From Myxococcales bacterium (lineage in GTDB: Bacteria > Myxococcota_A > UBA9042), in the NCBI GenBank assembly GCA_947491025.1, contig CANLIC010000010.1:56513-120512 (forward strand): a stretch of DNA of 64,000 bases, read 5' to 3'. Position 1 is the first letter of the stretch. The number at the start of each line of letters is the position of its first letter. The notes under the pieces are model-generated. The model was not told where the DNA came from, did not search any database, and worked only from the letters and a program-made list of their open reading frames with translations. Both the position numbers and the translations under genes were made by a program. This document shows positions 19,127 through 33,944 of the stretch, in pieces.

Positions 19127-20767
19127 ATGTCTGGCTCGGACAAACCGGCAGCACCTGCGGCGGCGCCGCCGGCGCGAAGGACCCTGCGCCTACGGTCCTT
19201 GCCGCTGTCGACGCTGCGCCTCTGGCTCGAACGCCCGGCCGATCGGGCTCGAGCGACCGCGGTGTTGCGTTCGGCTGGCGCAGACGCCTTCCTGGTTGAA
19301 GACCCTCTCGACCCCGCGGCGACGGTAGCGACCGCCGCTGCGGCCCAACGCGCCGGGGTGGCGGTCGGTGCAGCGCTGGATGCCGACGCCGCCATCGCAG
19401 CCTTTGGTGCCCCGCCAAACGGTGGCGGTGGCGCGCTCGCGGCGCTGTCGCTCTGCGTTGTCCGCCCGCCTAGAGCCGGCGCGCTGCGGGCGCAACTCGG
19501 CGTGCTGCGCGCCGTTCTGTCCGGCCTGCGCGGTGCCCGGCCACGCCTCGCCGCGCTCGGTTGGCCCCTGTGTAGCGGCGGCGAGGGCGAATTCGCTGAG
19601 CCCTCTGCCTTCGTCCTCGACGTCGCGGTCGAGATCCTGCCGATGGGGGCGCCGACCGCGCACGTCTTGCCCGCCTGCCGCGCATGCCCCGTCGCAGGCC
19701 GCTGCCCGGGTTGGCCGCGTCAGAGCCTCGACGATGGTCCGCGGCCGCCTAGGCCGTCGATCAGCAACCAAGCGGACTTCGTGGAGGACGCCGCCATCGA
19801 ACTCGACCTGGCCGCAGCCCTTGCGGTCGACCCGAGCCCGCCGCTGCGCGTTCTGGCCCTGCCGCCCGCCCCGGTATCGGCCTCCGACGGCGGGCCGCTG
19901 CCGGTCGCCGCGGCCTTGCTGGTCGAGAAGTTGCAAGGCCACCCGGCACGGGTCCGGCGCTTCACCTGTACCGACGCGGCGTTTGCCGTCGGCGGCGCCG
20001 CAACCCCGGCCGGCATCGAGGCCGAGTTGGCCCGCGACGGGCAGCTCTGGCTCGACGCCTCGGACAAGGCGCGGCTCGACGACTTCGCGAACGACATCCA
20101 AATGCTGGAGCTTCATGCCCCCGCCGTCGACCTTGCGGACGGGCGTCGGCTGCCGGCTCGTTGGCGCGTCCGCGGTGGCGCCGACGCATTCAAGGCCGAA
20201 GAGACGTGGCTGCGCGCGGAGATCGCTGCCCTGCGTGGCGTCGTGGTCGATGTCGGCGCAGGACCGCTGCGCTATCTCGATCTGCTGCGGCCCGCGATAG
20301 ACGGCGTGCTCCTCACCTACATCGCCATCGAGCCCGAAGCAGCGGCCCTCGCCGCGCTGCGAACCTTGCTGCCGCGGGCGATCTTGGCGCGCGGCGTCGG
20401 CGAGGCGCTGCCGCTGCCCTCCGCCAGCGCCGACCATGTCCTGGTGTTGCGGGCCTGGAATCACCTGCGAGATCCGCTGCGTGCCCTGGCAGAGGCGCAC
20501 CGGATCTTGCGGCCGGGCGGCAGGCTGCTCCTGGTCGACAACGTCGCTTTTGGCCTGCTGCGCAGCGCGGAAGCTGCGGCAAGGGCCCACGCGATCTCCG
20601 TCGATGCGACGCCCTTCGAACACGCGCGCAACGATGGCGCTGCCGAGGCCGAGCGCTGGCTCGAGCGAAGTGGCCTCTTTGCGGTGACGGCGTCACGGGC
20701 CGTCGGGCCGCAGACGAGCAACCAGTGGTCGATTCTGGCCCACCGCCTCGACGCCCCGAGTGGTTGA
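19127..20767 (+). CDS. Two-part protein: N-terminal region with CxxC-x5-C cluster, C-terminal class I methyltransferase
   Basis: The protein has 546 residues; GAGG lies 7 nt before the ATG. Residues ~1-180 form an Ala-rich alpha/beta region. A CRACPVAGRCPGW cluster follows (Cys184, 187, 193), which resembles the auxiliary iron-sulfur (SPASM-like) cysteines of radical-SAM proteins. No CxxxCxxC radical-SAM site is present. Residues ~365-546 are a methyltransferase: VVVDVGAGPLRYLDLL (motif I), then DHVLVLRAWNHLRDPLRAL and ILRPGGRLLLVDN (motifs around post-I to III). The protein may descend from a radical-SAM/methyltransferase fusion that lost its catalytic part (inference). The substrate is unknown. 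Its stop codon lies inside the -35 hexamer of the next gene's candidate promoter. Confidence 0.72.
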   Translation: MSGSDKPAAPAAAPPARRTLRLRSLPLSTLRLWLERPADRARATAVLRSAGADAFLVEDPLDPAATVATAAAAQRAGVAVGAALDADAAIAAFGAPPNGGGGALAALSLCVVRPPRAGALRAQLGVLRAVLSGLRGARPRLAALGWPLCSGGEGEFAEPSAFVLDVAVEILPMGAPTAHVLPACRACPVAGRCPGWPRQSLDDGPRPPRPSISNQADFVEDAAIELDLAAALAVDPSPPLRVLALPPAPVSASDGGPLPVAAALLVEKLQGHPARVRRFTCTDAAFAVGGAATPAGIEAELARDGQLWLDASDKARLDDFANDIQMLELHAPAVDLADGRRLPARWRVRGGADAFKAEETWLRAEIAALRGVVVDVGAGPLRYLDLLRPAIDGVLLTYIAIEPEAAALAALRTLLPRAILARGVGEALPLPSASADHVLVLRAWNHLRDPLRALAEAHRILRPGGRLLLVDNVAFGLLRSAEAAARAHAISVDATPFEHARNDGAAEAERWLERSGLFAVTASRAVGPQTSNQWSILAHRLDAPSG

Positions 20768-20792
20768 AGCGCGGCGCCACGAAAGGTACTCT
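20764..20792 (+). promoter_or_regulatory. Candidate promoter of the MopE-repeat lipoprotein gene
   Basis: TTGAAG (20764-20769), a 17-bp spacer, then TACTCT (20787-20792). It predicts a leader of about 49 nt before the TTG start at 20848. Confidence 0.42.
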
Positions 20793-20834
20793 CCACCGGT
20801 CACACCGCCGCTCGCCGGCGCGCGACGCTGACTC

Positions 20835-20840
20835 GGAGGG
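20835..20840 (+). promoter_or_regulatory. Shine-Dalgarno site deciding a TTG start
   Basis: GGAGGG lies 7 nt before TTG 20848 (and 4 nt before TTG 20845). No ATG is available in frame between the previous gene's stop and the signal peptide, so this site decides the start. Confidence 0.55.
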
Positions 20841-20847
20841 CCTGTTG

Positions 20848-26949
<6,102 letters not shown>

Positions 26950-26970
26950 GCCGGCGGCGACGCGCGCGGA

Positions 26971-27909
26971 CTAGGCCCGGTCCTTGACGATTCCGCGCAG
27001 GTAGAGCTCGCCCGCCTTGTAGCTCGAGCGCACCAGCGGCCCGCTGGCGACGAACCGAAAACCCAAGGCCCGTGCCTCGTCTGCCCAACCATCGAACTCC
27101 GCGGGCTCGGCGAACCGCACGACCTCGTGGTGCCAGGGGCTCGGCCGCAGGTATTGGCCGAGTGTGACAGCGTCGCAGTCGACCGACCGCAGCGCACGCA
27201 ACGTCTCCCGCACCTCGGCGTCGGTCTCGCCCAGGCCGATCATGATGGACGACTTGGTCACCACCTGCGGCGAGGCGGCGCGGGCGTCGGCCAGCGATTG
27301 CAGGCTCTGTGTGAAGCTGGCCCGGCGGTCGCGGACCCGCGGCGTCAGGCGCTCCACGGTCTCGACATTGTGGGCATAGACGTGGGGACCGCCGGCGACG
27401 ACGGTCGCGACATCCGCCGCGCGGCCCTCGAAGTCAGGCATCAGCACCTCGACCAGCGTCGTTGGGTTGCGTGCGCGCACCGCCTCGACGCAAGCGCGCA
27501 GGTGCGAGGCGCCGCCATCCGCGAGGTCATCGCGGTTGACGCTGGTCATCACGACATAGTCGAGGCCCATCACGGCGACCTGTTCGGCGGCCTTCTGCGG
27601 CTCTTCGCCATCGAGGGGCGGTGGGGCGCGGTCGAACTTGACGGCGCAGAAGCGGCAGGCGCGGGTGCAGACCTCGCCCATCAGCATCAGCGTCGCCGTG
27701 CCCTCGCGCCAGCATTCGCCGATGTTGGGGCATTGCGCCTCTTCGCAGACCGTAAACAGCCCGCGCTCGCGGAGGTTGCGCTTGATCTCGCGGTAGCGCT
27801 CGCCGCCGGGCAGCTCAGCGCGCAGCCAAGGCGGCAACGGCTGACGCGGCTCTCCAGCTTCGCGCCGCCGCGCCCGCATCAGGCTCGCCCGCTCCAGGTC
27901 CAGTCGCAT
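26971..27909 (-). CDS. lipA: Lipoyl synthase
   Basis: The protein has 312 residues, the standard size. This radical-SAM enzyme inserts two sulfurs into octanoyl groups on lipoyl domains of 2-oxoacid dehydrogenases and the glycine cleavage H protein. The auxiliary cluster cysteines are Cys55, 60 and 66 (CEEAQCPNIGEC). The radical-SAM CxxxCxxC is Cys81, 85 and 88 (CTRACRFC). The C-terminal RSSY (residue ~294) supplies the serine ligand of the sacrificial cluster. The ATG at 27909 has GGGAGG 5 nt upstream; the frame stays open for 85 more codons upstream, but these are not conserved-looking. It is divergent from the von Willebrand gene, with a 175-bp gap. Confidence 0.96.
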   Translation of the reverse strand: MRLDLERASLMRARRREAGEPRQPLPPWLRAELPGGERYREIKRNLRERGLFTVCEEAQCPNIGECWREGTATLMLMGEVCTRACRFCAVKFDRAPPPLDGEEPQKAAEQVAVMGLDYVVMTSVNRDDLADGGASHLRACVEAVRARNPTTLVEVLMPDFEGRAADVATVVAGGPHVYAHNVETVERLTPRVRDRRASFTQSLQSLADARAASPQVVTKSSIMIGLGETDAEVRETLRALRSVDCDAVTLGQYLRPSPWHHEVVRFAEPAEFDGWADEARALGFRFVASGPLVRSSYKAGELYLRGIVKDRA

Positions 27910-28084
27910 CGGAGCCTCCCTCGCACGTCCGCCGCCTGTGATCGGCACGGCGCGGCCAGCGAGCATGCCAGAGGCGGCGGGCGACTCAACTGCGGCGACC
28001 GTGCGCACGACGCGGAAGTCTAGATCCTTCGCTGCGCTCGTGCGTCCACGGGAGACGCGGCGCCAGATGCCGATGGAGGAAGCC

Positions 28085-29521
28085 ATGGCCACGACCCCGA
28101 TTCGTCCCTCGACCACCGCCAGCATCGGACGCGGCAGCCGCCTGCTCATCGGCCTGCTCGGCATTGCGCTCGCCGTCTCGTCGGTGGCGCTCGCCTGCCC
28201 GCCCGGCCGCGGCCTGCACCGTGGGCCCGCCGTCGACCCCGACTGCGCAGGTCAGCGACTCGGCGCTGTCCGCTGGCAGGTCCGCGCCTCGCACCCCACG
28301 GTCGGCTACGATCAGACCGCGCGGGTCCTGGTCGAGGTCAGGCTGCGCGCTGAGCGCGTCCGCAGCAGCTCGCGGCGACCCCTGGGCATCGCCATCGTCC
28401 TCGATCGCTCGGGCTCGATGCGCGGCAGCAAGTGGACGGACGCCGTCGAGGCCGCGCGCGCCGCCATCCGCCGACTCGAGCGCGGCGACGTGGTCAGCCT
28501 CGTCAGCTACGCCAACGACGTCCGGGTCGACTGGCCGGCGCAGCGCTTCGACCCCGATCAGCGCGAGGCCCTGATGCGGGTGCTCGACCGCATGGAGCCG
28601 ACCGGCGCCACCTTCCTCGAGGGCGGCCTTCGCCGCGGCGCCGAGGAGCTGGCGCGCCACGTCGACCGCGAACGTCCGCTGCGGGTGCTCCTGGTGTCCG
28701 ACGGCAACGCCAATGTCGGCGCGCAGAGCGGCCACGCCCTGCAGCAGATCGCCCGCAGCTTCAACCGCGACGGCGTGATGGTCAGCACCATCGGCCTCGG
28801 CACCGACTACAACGAGGATCTGATGACGGCGGTCGCCGACGGCGGAAGCGGCAACTACTACTACATCCGCGACTCCGAGCGACTTGGCGACACCTTCCGC
28901 AGCGAGATCGAGCGCATGCTGGCCGTGGCGGCCCGTCGCATCACCGCCCGCATCCAGCCGATCGACGGCGTGCGCGTCACCCGCGTCCTTGGCTACCCGA
29001 GCGAGCCACTCGGCGATGGCGGCGTCGAGATCCCCCTCGGCGAGCTGGCCTCCGAAGGCGAGCGCAGCCTGCTTGTCGAGCTCGAGGTTCGTTGCGATCG
29101 CCCCGGCCGACGTGGCCTGGCCCACATCGAATTGACGATGCTGGACGGAGAGGGCGAGCGGCTGCACGGCCATGCCGACCTCGAGGTCGAGGCCTCCGAC
29201 GATCCCCGCCGCGTCGAGCGCGACCGCAACATGGAGGTCGTTGGCCGCCACGAGGAGTATCGGCTGAGCTCCGAAATGCGCGAGTCGGCCGAGATGGTGT
29301 CGCGCGGTCAGGGCGTCGAGGCCCAGCAGCGTCTGCGCGCCGCCGCCGCCCGGGCCAAAGACGCCGCGGCAAAGGGTGGCAGCAAGGCCCTCGCCGACGC
29401 CGCCGAGGAGGCGGAGAAGCGCGCCGAGCAGGCTCCGAAGGCCGCTGCCGCCCCGAGCAGCGAGCGCGAGGACTTCAAGAAGGCGACGAAGGCCCGCGCC
29501 TATCAGATGGACAAGCGCTAG
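28085..29521 (+). CDS. Secreted von Willebrand factor type A domain protein
   Basis: The protein has 478 residues. The ATG at 28085 is preceded by GGAGGA with a 4-nt gap and opens a signal peptide (LLIGLLGIALAVSSVALA, cut near residue 38). The vWA domain spans about residues 98-285. Its metal-ion site is intact: DRSGS (Asp107, Ser109, Ser111), Thr176 in GATFLEGG and Asp206 in VSDGNAN. A beta-rich domain follows at ~290-390. The C-terminal ~90 residues are a charged Ala/Lys/Glu-rich helix, probably coiled coil. Intact MIDAS residues mean Mg-dependent ligand binding is likely; partners are unknown. It resembles Ca-activated chloride-channel/BatA-type proteins but has no C-terminal membrane anchor. 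Confidence 0.86.
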   Translation: MATTPIRPSTTASIGRGSRLLIGLLGIALAVSSVALACPPGRGLHRGPAVDPDCAGQRLGAVRWQVRASHPTVGYDQTARVLVEVRLRAERVRSSSRRPLGIAIVLDRSGSMRGSKWTDAVEAARAAIRRLERGDVVSLVSYANDVRVDWPAQRFDPDQREALMRVLDRMEPTGATFLEGGLRRGAEELARHVDRERPLRVLLVSDGNANVGAQSGHALQQIARSFNRDGVMVSTIGLGTDYNEDLMTAVADGGSGNYYYIRDSERLGDTFRSEIERMLAVAARRITARIQPIDGVRVTRVLGYPSEPLGDGGVEIPLGELASEGERSLLVELEVRCDRPGRRGLAHIELTMLDGEGERLHGHADLEVEASDDPRRVERDRNMEVVGRHEEYRLSSEMRESAEMVSRGQGVEAQQRLRAAAARAKDAAAKGGSKALADAAEEAEKRAEQAPKAAAAPSSEREDFKKATKARAYQMDKR

Positions 29522-29597
29522 ACCCACGGCAGCAGAGCGCGCCGGCGGACCTCATGCGCCCCGGCTCGCCAGCTGCGCCGGGCGCCGCGCCTTCGCC

Positions 29598-30485
29598 TCA
29601 GAACGCGATGGCGGCGCCGCGGATGCCGAGCTCTTGCCACAGGCGCTCTGGAACCACCCGCGAGTCGCGGACCTCTCCTGCCCGACCCGGTAGGTGCTGC
29701 ACCTCGAGCTCCCGACCGGCCGCGCGGCCAAGGGCAGCGATCAGCTCGAGCAGCGTGACGCTGGTACCGGTGGCGACGTTGATCACGCCCTGGACCTCGG
29801 TGCGCTCGGTCAGAGCGGTGCAGTTGGCGCGGGCGACATCGAAGACCGAAACGAAGTCACGGGTCTGCAGCCCATCGCCGAAGACGGTGAGCGGCCTGCC
29901 GGCGGCGATGGCGTCCTGGAAGCGGCTGATCACGCCCGAGTAGGCCGAGCGAGGGTCTTGGCGCGGGCCGTAGACGTTGAAGTAGCGCATCCCACAGCAA
30001 GAGAGGCCATGGAGGCCCTGGAAAAGCGCTGCGTACTGCTCGTCAATGTACTTCTCGAGTCCGTACGGCGAGAGCGGCCGGCTCGGCGTGTCCTCGCTCA
30101 CGGGCAACGCCGCGGGCGTGCCGTAGATGGCCGCGCTCGAGGCGTAGACCACGCGCCGGACGCCGGCCAGCCGCGCCGCATCGAGCACCTGCACCGTGCC
30201 GAGGACGTTGACCGAGGCCGAGAACACCGGCTGATCGATCGACACCGGGACAAAGACCTGGGCGGCCAGGTGAAGCACGGCGTCAATGCCGACCATCGCG
30301 GCGTGGACCGCGTCGCGATCGCGAATGTCGCCGATCCGGAGCTCCAGCGCCGGGTGTGGCTGCAGGTTCTCGGCCTTGCCAGACGACAAGTCGTCGAGCA
30401 CGCGCACCTGATGGCCTTGGGCCAGCAGCAGGTCGACGCTGTGGCTGCCGATAAAACCCGCCCCACCTGTCACCAGCACGTGCAT
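29598..30485 (-). CDS. NAD-dependent sugar-nucleotide epimerase (GalE/PelX-like)
   Basis: The protein has 295 residues, slightly shorter than usual (~310). The short-chain dehydrogenase fold has TGGAGFIGS at residues 6-14 for NAD and the catalytic triad Ser116/117 in YASSAAIYG with Tyr141 and Lys145 (YGLEK). CGMRYFNVYGPRQDP and VTLLELIAALGRAAG are typical of UDP-glucose/UDP-GlcNAc 4-epimerases. Because the gene lies next to a pel locus, UDP-GlcNAc to UDP-GalNAc conversion, as done by PelX, is a reasonable proposal, but substrate choice cannot be read here. A 20-bp dyad lies 24 bp upstream of the start and may control it. Confidence 0.87.
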   Translation of the reverse strand: MHVLVTGGAGFIGSHSVDLLLAQGHQVRVLDDLSSGKAENLQPHPALELRIGDIRDRDAVHAAMVGIDAVLHLAAQVFVPVSIDQPVFSASVNVLGTVQVLDAARLAGVRRVVYASSAAIYGTPAALPVSEDTPSRPLSPYGLEKYIDEQYAALFQGLHGLSCCGMRYFNVYGPRQDPRSAYSGVISRFQDAIAAGRPLTVFGDGLQTRDFVSVFDVARANCTALTERTEVQGVINVATGTSVTLLELIAALGRAAGRELEVQHLPGRAGEVRDSRVVPERLWQELGIRGAAIAF

Positions 30486-30509
30486 CCGAACCTACCCCGG
30501 CAGCGCCTA

Positions 30510-30529
30510 CGATGCGAGCGCACGCATCG
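30510..30529. promoter_or_regulatory. 20-bp dyad in the leader of the epimerase gene
   Basis: CGATGCG (30510-30516) and CGCATCG (30523-30529) are perfect 7-bp arms around a 6-nt centre. It overlaps the predicted transcription start of the epimerase gene, a common place for a repressor site. Confidence 0.4.
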
Positions 30530-30534
30530 ACGCC

Positions 30535-30563
30535 TGTGTATGCGCAAAGCGACGCCGCGTCAC
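30535..30563 (-). promoter_or_regulatory. Candidate promoter of the epimerase gene
   Basis: On the minus strand GTGACG (30563-30558), a 17-bp spacer and TACACA (30540-30535). The -35 is imperfect. Confidence 0.3.
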
Positions 30564-30590
30564 CTGTGTCGCCGACCTTCGCGTCTCGTC

Positions 30591-30618
30591 TTTGCAATCC
30601 CTGACGGTCTGCTACCCT
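30591..30618 (+). promoter_or_regulatory. Candidate promoter of the anchored protein gene next to pelG
   Basis: TTTGCA (30591-30596), a 16-bp spacer, then TACCCT (30613-30618), giving a leader of about 45 nt before TTG 30670. Confidence 0.36.
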
Positions 30619-30669
30619 CGGCGCGCCCGCCCTCCCGGCTCGCGGTCTGCGGCGGCACTTGGGGGCGCC

Positions 30670-32541
30670 TTGGACAAGCGTAAGACAACGGGGCTACAGG
30701 GCAAGGCGTCGATCGCAACAGGGCTCGGGGCCTTGGTCATCGTGCTGCTGGTCGTGGTCTGGGTCGACCGCAAGGCCGACAGGGATGAGCAAGCGCCAGG
30801 GGCCGAGGCGCGGGCCGGAACCATCGGCGCGGGTCCCGCCACGGCGGCCAAGGCCAGGCCCTCGGCTGCGAGCCACGCTGACCACGGCCACACCGAAGGG
30901 GCGCCGCTGCCCGCCGAGGCGTCGGTGGTGCTGCTACCGGCGGCCTCGACCAGCGTGGCCGATGCCGGCCTGCTGCGACTCTCGGAGCTGTCGAGCCAAC
31001 CCGAGGCGCACGTGGGCGAGCGCTTCGGCTGCCGCAACCTGGTGGCGCCCCTGCCCCAGCGTTGGCAAGCCGAGCGCGATGGCCTGACGCGCCTGCTCGC
31101 CCGCAGCGGTCTGCGCCTGGCGCCGCACCGGCTGACCCTGGTCTGCGAGGGCGCTGATCTCAAGGTGGTGCTGGTGCACGCCTTCGCCCACATCGATCGC
31201 GCCGATCTGCTCCGCGCTGCACGTCGGGAGTCGCTGCTCGAGATGCGCGTGCTCGGGTCCGGCCCGACGGGCGTGCTCCTGGCCGAGGTTGAGAGCGTCG
31301 TAGAGGTGGGCGCGCCCCTCGATCCGACGCTGCCAGACCTCGCGGAGGCCCTGTTGGACTCCGACACAGCGGCCGGCCGCGTCATCGCTTGCCGGTCCGA
31401 AGGGGCGGCCACGATCTTGGTCCCGGAGCGCATGCCCGAGGCGGCGCGCGCCTGGCTACAGCGTGTCAGCGACGCCACGCGCATGGCGCCATCGGCCGCG
31501 CCCGCCCCAGCCGCGCCCCAGCCGGGCGCAGCGCCTGCGGCCGGCACGCCCCCGACTGCCGATGCCGCGGCCGGCGGGCCGGTGGATTTCGCCGTGGTCG
31601 AGGTCCGCTGCATGGATCGCGCCGGCGCCGCTGTTCCGGCGCTGCTGCGGGCGCCCCAACGCCGCGGCCAGCAGTGGCTGCAGGTGCGCGCCGGCACAGT
31701 CCTATCGGTTCAACTGGATGGCGCCGCAGACGATCGGCTCCTCGGCCAGCTCCTCGGCATTACCTCGGGCGCCGCGCCAGCGGTGCGCGATCCGCTGCGG
31801 CTCGCCCTCATCGCCGGCGCCAGCGACAGCGAAGGCGTAGCGCGACGCGTCGCCGCCAACGAAGAGCTGGCGCGCTGCACCAGCCTCGGCCTGCCGCTGC
31901 CCGAGGTCCTCGACGATGACGGAGTCGGCATCGTCGATCCGCATGCCCAGCGCCGAGCCCCCCTGCGCACCTGGCTGGTCTGCGGCGGCCCCGGCCTGCC
32001 GCCGACCCACGTCAGCCTCTACTTCCAGGAGCGTGATGCCGAGCGCCTGCTGGAGATCGGGCGCGGCACGACGCTCTCGCTAAGGCTCTTTGGCAGCGAC
32101 GGCCAGCGCGTATTCGCCGAGCTGGCCCAGATCGTCGAAGGTGCGCTCGACGCCCGCAGCCAGGCCACAGACCTGCGTCGCTTCGTCGTCGAGCGGCGGC
32201 GCCTGCAAGGCAACGACTTCACCTGCGCCGTCGGCCGTGTTGAGCCGCTGCGCAGCACGCCAGGCGTCAGCCGGCCGGGGGCGCGCCTCATCGCCATCAA
32301 GCGGGCATCGGCTGGCGTCGACGCCACGCCCCTGCGCGTGGAATGCCTGGACACGCTGCGCCCCTTCGATGGCCAGGCCTTCGAGGTCTACTTCGCCAAC
32401 GCTGAGGAGCGGGTTCGCGCGCCGCTGCGGGTGGGTGCCAAGCTGCAGCTGCGCTTTGTCGGCGTCCGCCAGAATCAGCCGATCGCCATCTATCGCGGCG
32501 TGGCGTCGAGCGGGCCGGGCGATGTGCGCGCCTCGAAGTAG
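30670..32541 (+). CDS. Membrane-anchored protein with repeated beta-rich modules, unknown function
   Basis: The protein has 623 residues from TTG 30670, chosen because it directly precedes a short basic n-region and one membrane helix (residues ~16-32, GLGALVIVLLVVVW). An earlier start would add a Pro/Arg-rich tail. The rest is probably periplasmic. Four or five modules of about 80-110 residues share a pattern: a strand with V-x-C (VEVRCMD, TWLVCGG, LRVECLD), an outward segment, then G-x-x-L-x-L-R/Q-hydrophobic-G ending in a further strand. Pro/Ala linkers separate them. I do not recognise the family. It lies between a sugar epimerase and pelG. Its last 52 nt overlap the convergent pelG, so the two ends are constrained together. 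A role in polysaccharide handling is inferred from position only. Confidence 0.62.
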   Translation: MDKRKTTGLQGKASIATGLGALVIVLLVVVWVDRKADRDEQAPGAEARAGTIGAGPATAAKARPSAASHADHGHTEGAPLPAEASVVLLPAASTSVADAGLLRLSELSSQPEAHVGERFGCRNLVAPLPQRWQAERDGLTRLLARSGLRLAPHRLTLVCEGADLKVVLVHAFAHIDRADLLRAARRESLLEMRVLGSGPTGVLLAEVESVVEVGAPLDPTLPDLAEALLDSDTAAGRVIACRSEGAATILVPERMPEAARAWLQRVSDATRMAPSAAPAPAAPQPGAAPAAGTPPTADAAAGGPVDFAVVEVRCMDRAGAAVPALLRAPQRRGQQWLQVRAGTVLSVQLDGAADDRLLGQLLGITSGAAPAVRDPLRLALIAGASDSEGVARRVAANEELARCTSLGLPLPEVLDDDGVGIVDPHAQRRAPLRTWLVCGGPGLPPTHVSLYFQERDAERLLEIGRGTTLSLRLFGSDGQRVFAELAQIVEGALDARSQATDLRRFVVERRRLQGNDFTCAVGRVEPLRSTPGVSRPGARLIAIKRASAGVDATPLRVECLDTLRPFDGQAFEVYFANAEERVRAPLRVGAKLQLRFVGVRQNQPIAIYRGVASSGPGDVRASK

Positions 32542-33944
32542 GCCGGCGGTGGCGGAGCCGACGGGCCGCCGCGCGCCAACGTCGCGTTCTGGCGAACGAA
32601 GGCCAGATAGAGCAGGTCTTGCAGGCTGCGGCTGACGACGATGTACGCCACGACGAATCCGAAGAGGCTGGCCAGGAAGTAGCCGAGGCCATAGGTCGGC
32701 AGGCCGGCCTGCAGCGTCCACGCCGTGCAGAGGCCGTTGGCGATGGCGAAGGTGGCGTGGACCAGCAGCACGCTGCGGCGCGAGTCGAAGTAGTGCAGGA
32801 CCACGGTCAGCATCAGCATCGCCGACTGAAAAGCGGCGCCGAGCGCGCAAAAGCGGAACATGAACACGCCGCCATGCGGCACCCGCAGCAGGTCCAGCAC
32901 CAGGGTCGGCATCAGCAGGACGAGCGCCGTGACGCCGAGCTGGAGCATCGCCACATCGCGGCCGGTGTCGAGGACGGTGCGGACGACCGCCGCCCTCGAC
33001 AGCTCGAGCCGCGTTCGGCTGGCATGGCGCACGATGTTGCCGTACAGGTCTTGGCAGCGGTCATGCAGCGCGGTCTCGGCCTTGATGACGAAGAGCGCGA
33101 ACGCAGGCACGGTCGTGATGTAGGCCAAGAAGGCGACGGTGTCGTAGGTCGGGTACGCCGAGAGGCCGCCCGCGAGCTCGACATGCTCAGGCGCCGACCA
33201 CATCACCCACTTGTCGATCCAGATGCCGACGCCATAGCACAGGCCGCCGAGGGTCAGGTCCCAGGTCTGGCGCATGGTCTGCACCACGGCGAAGAGCGGC
33301 TCGACCGGGCCCGGGAAGCTGCGCAACAGCAGGCCGCAGAGGGTCGAGACGGTGACGGCCATGCCGAGATTGAAGCCGAGCAGCAGGTCGCCGGCGGTCA
33401 CGTCTTCGCGGCCGATCAGCGTGGCGCCAAAGGCGGCAGTGCCGAGCGCGAAGGCCGCGGTCAGGACGCGGAAGGACCGCAAGGTCGAGAGCATCGGTGC
33501 CGCGATCCACGACAGGGTGACGAGGCCGTAGGCGATGGCAGCGCCGACGATGGTGGCGGACGGCAGGCGCAAGAAGAGGGCGGCGACGACGATGACCGGC
33601 ACGCCGCAGAGGAGCGAGAGCAGCGCAGCGCCGACGAAGGGTCCGGCGACCGCCTCGGTCCTGCGCTCAAAGAGCCGATCGGACGTGTGCCGCGTCAGGC
33701 CCATGACGATTGGGCCGGTGATGGTCAAAGAGGTCGAGAACACATAGAGAAGCAGGGTGACGAACTCGGAGATCGCCGCCTCCGCCGCCATCGAGCGAAA
33801 CAGCATGGATGGCAGCGCCATCGCCAGAATCGTGAAGAACCAGGGCCCGGCGACGACGACCACGCCGTGAAGCTGGCTCTCCACCATCGACCACAGGCTG
33901 TCGCGACGCATGAGGTCGCGGAGGGCAAAGCCGATGCCAGCCAT
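32490..33944 (-). CDS. pelG: Pel exopolysaccharide inner-membrane transporter PelG
   Basis: The protein has 484 residues, close to known PelG. It opens MAGIGFALRDLMRR, the typical PelG N-terminus, and has about 12 hydrophobic helices, as expected for the MOP/Wzx-like flippase superfamily. Conserved blocks include VVVVAGPWFFTILAM, SLTITGPIVMGLTRH and YGVGIWIDKWVMW. PelG works with PelD, E and F in the membrane synthase complex that polymerises and exports Pel. Its start overlaps pelF's stop by one base (TGATG). The C-terminal ~30 residues are Pro-rich and overlap the convergent neighbour. Confidence 0.93.
   Translation of the reverse strand: MAGIGFALRDLMRRDSLWSMVESQLHGVVVVAGPWFFTILAMALPSMLFRSMAAEAAISEFVTLLLYVFSTSLTITGPIVMGLTRHTSDRLFERRTEAVAGPFVGAALLSLLCGVPVIVVAALFLRLPSATIVGAAIAYGLVTLSWIAAPMLSTLRSFRVLTAAFALGTAAFGATLIGREDVTAGDLLLGFNLGMAVTVSTLCGLLLRSFPGPVEPLFAVVQTMRQTWDLTLGGLCYGVGIWIDKWVMWSAPEHVELAGGLSAYPTYDTVAFLAYITTVPAFALFVIKAETALHDRCQDLYGNIVRHASRTRLELSRAAVVRTVLDTGRDVAMLQLGVTALVLLMPTLVLDLLRVPHGGVFMFRFCALGAAFQSAMLMLTVVLHYFDSRRSVLLVHATFAIANGLCTAWTLQAGLPTYGLGYFLASLFGFVVAYIVVSRSLQDLLYLAFVRQNATLARGGPSAPPPPAYFEARTSPGPLDATPR

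Noticed and set aside
28067..28084. Earlier ATG codons at 28067 and 28073 as the start of the von Willebrand protein
   Set aside because: The GGAGGA at 28075-28080 lies after them and is placed for ATG 28085, which opens directly into the signal peptide.
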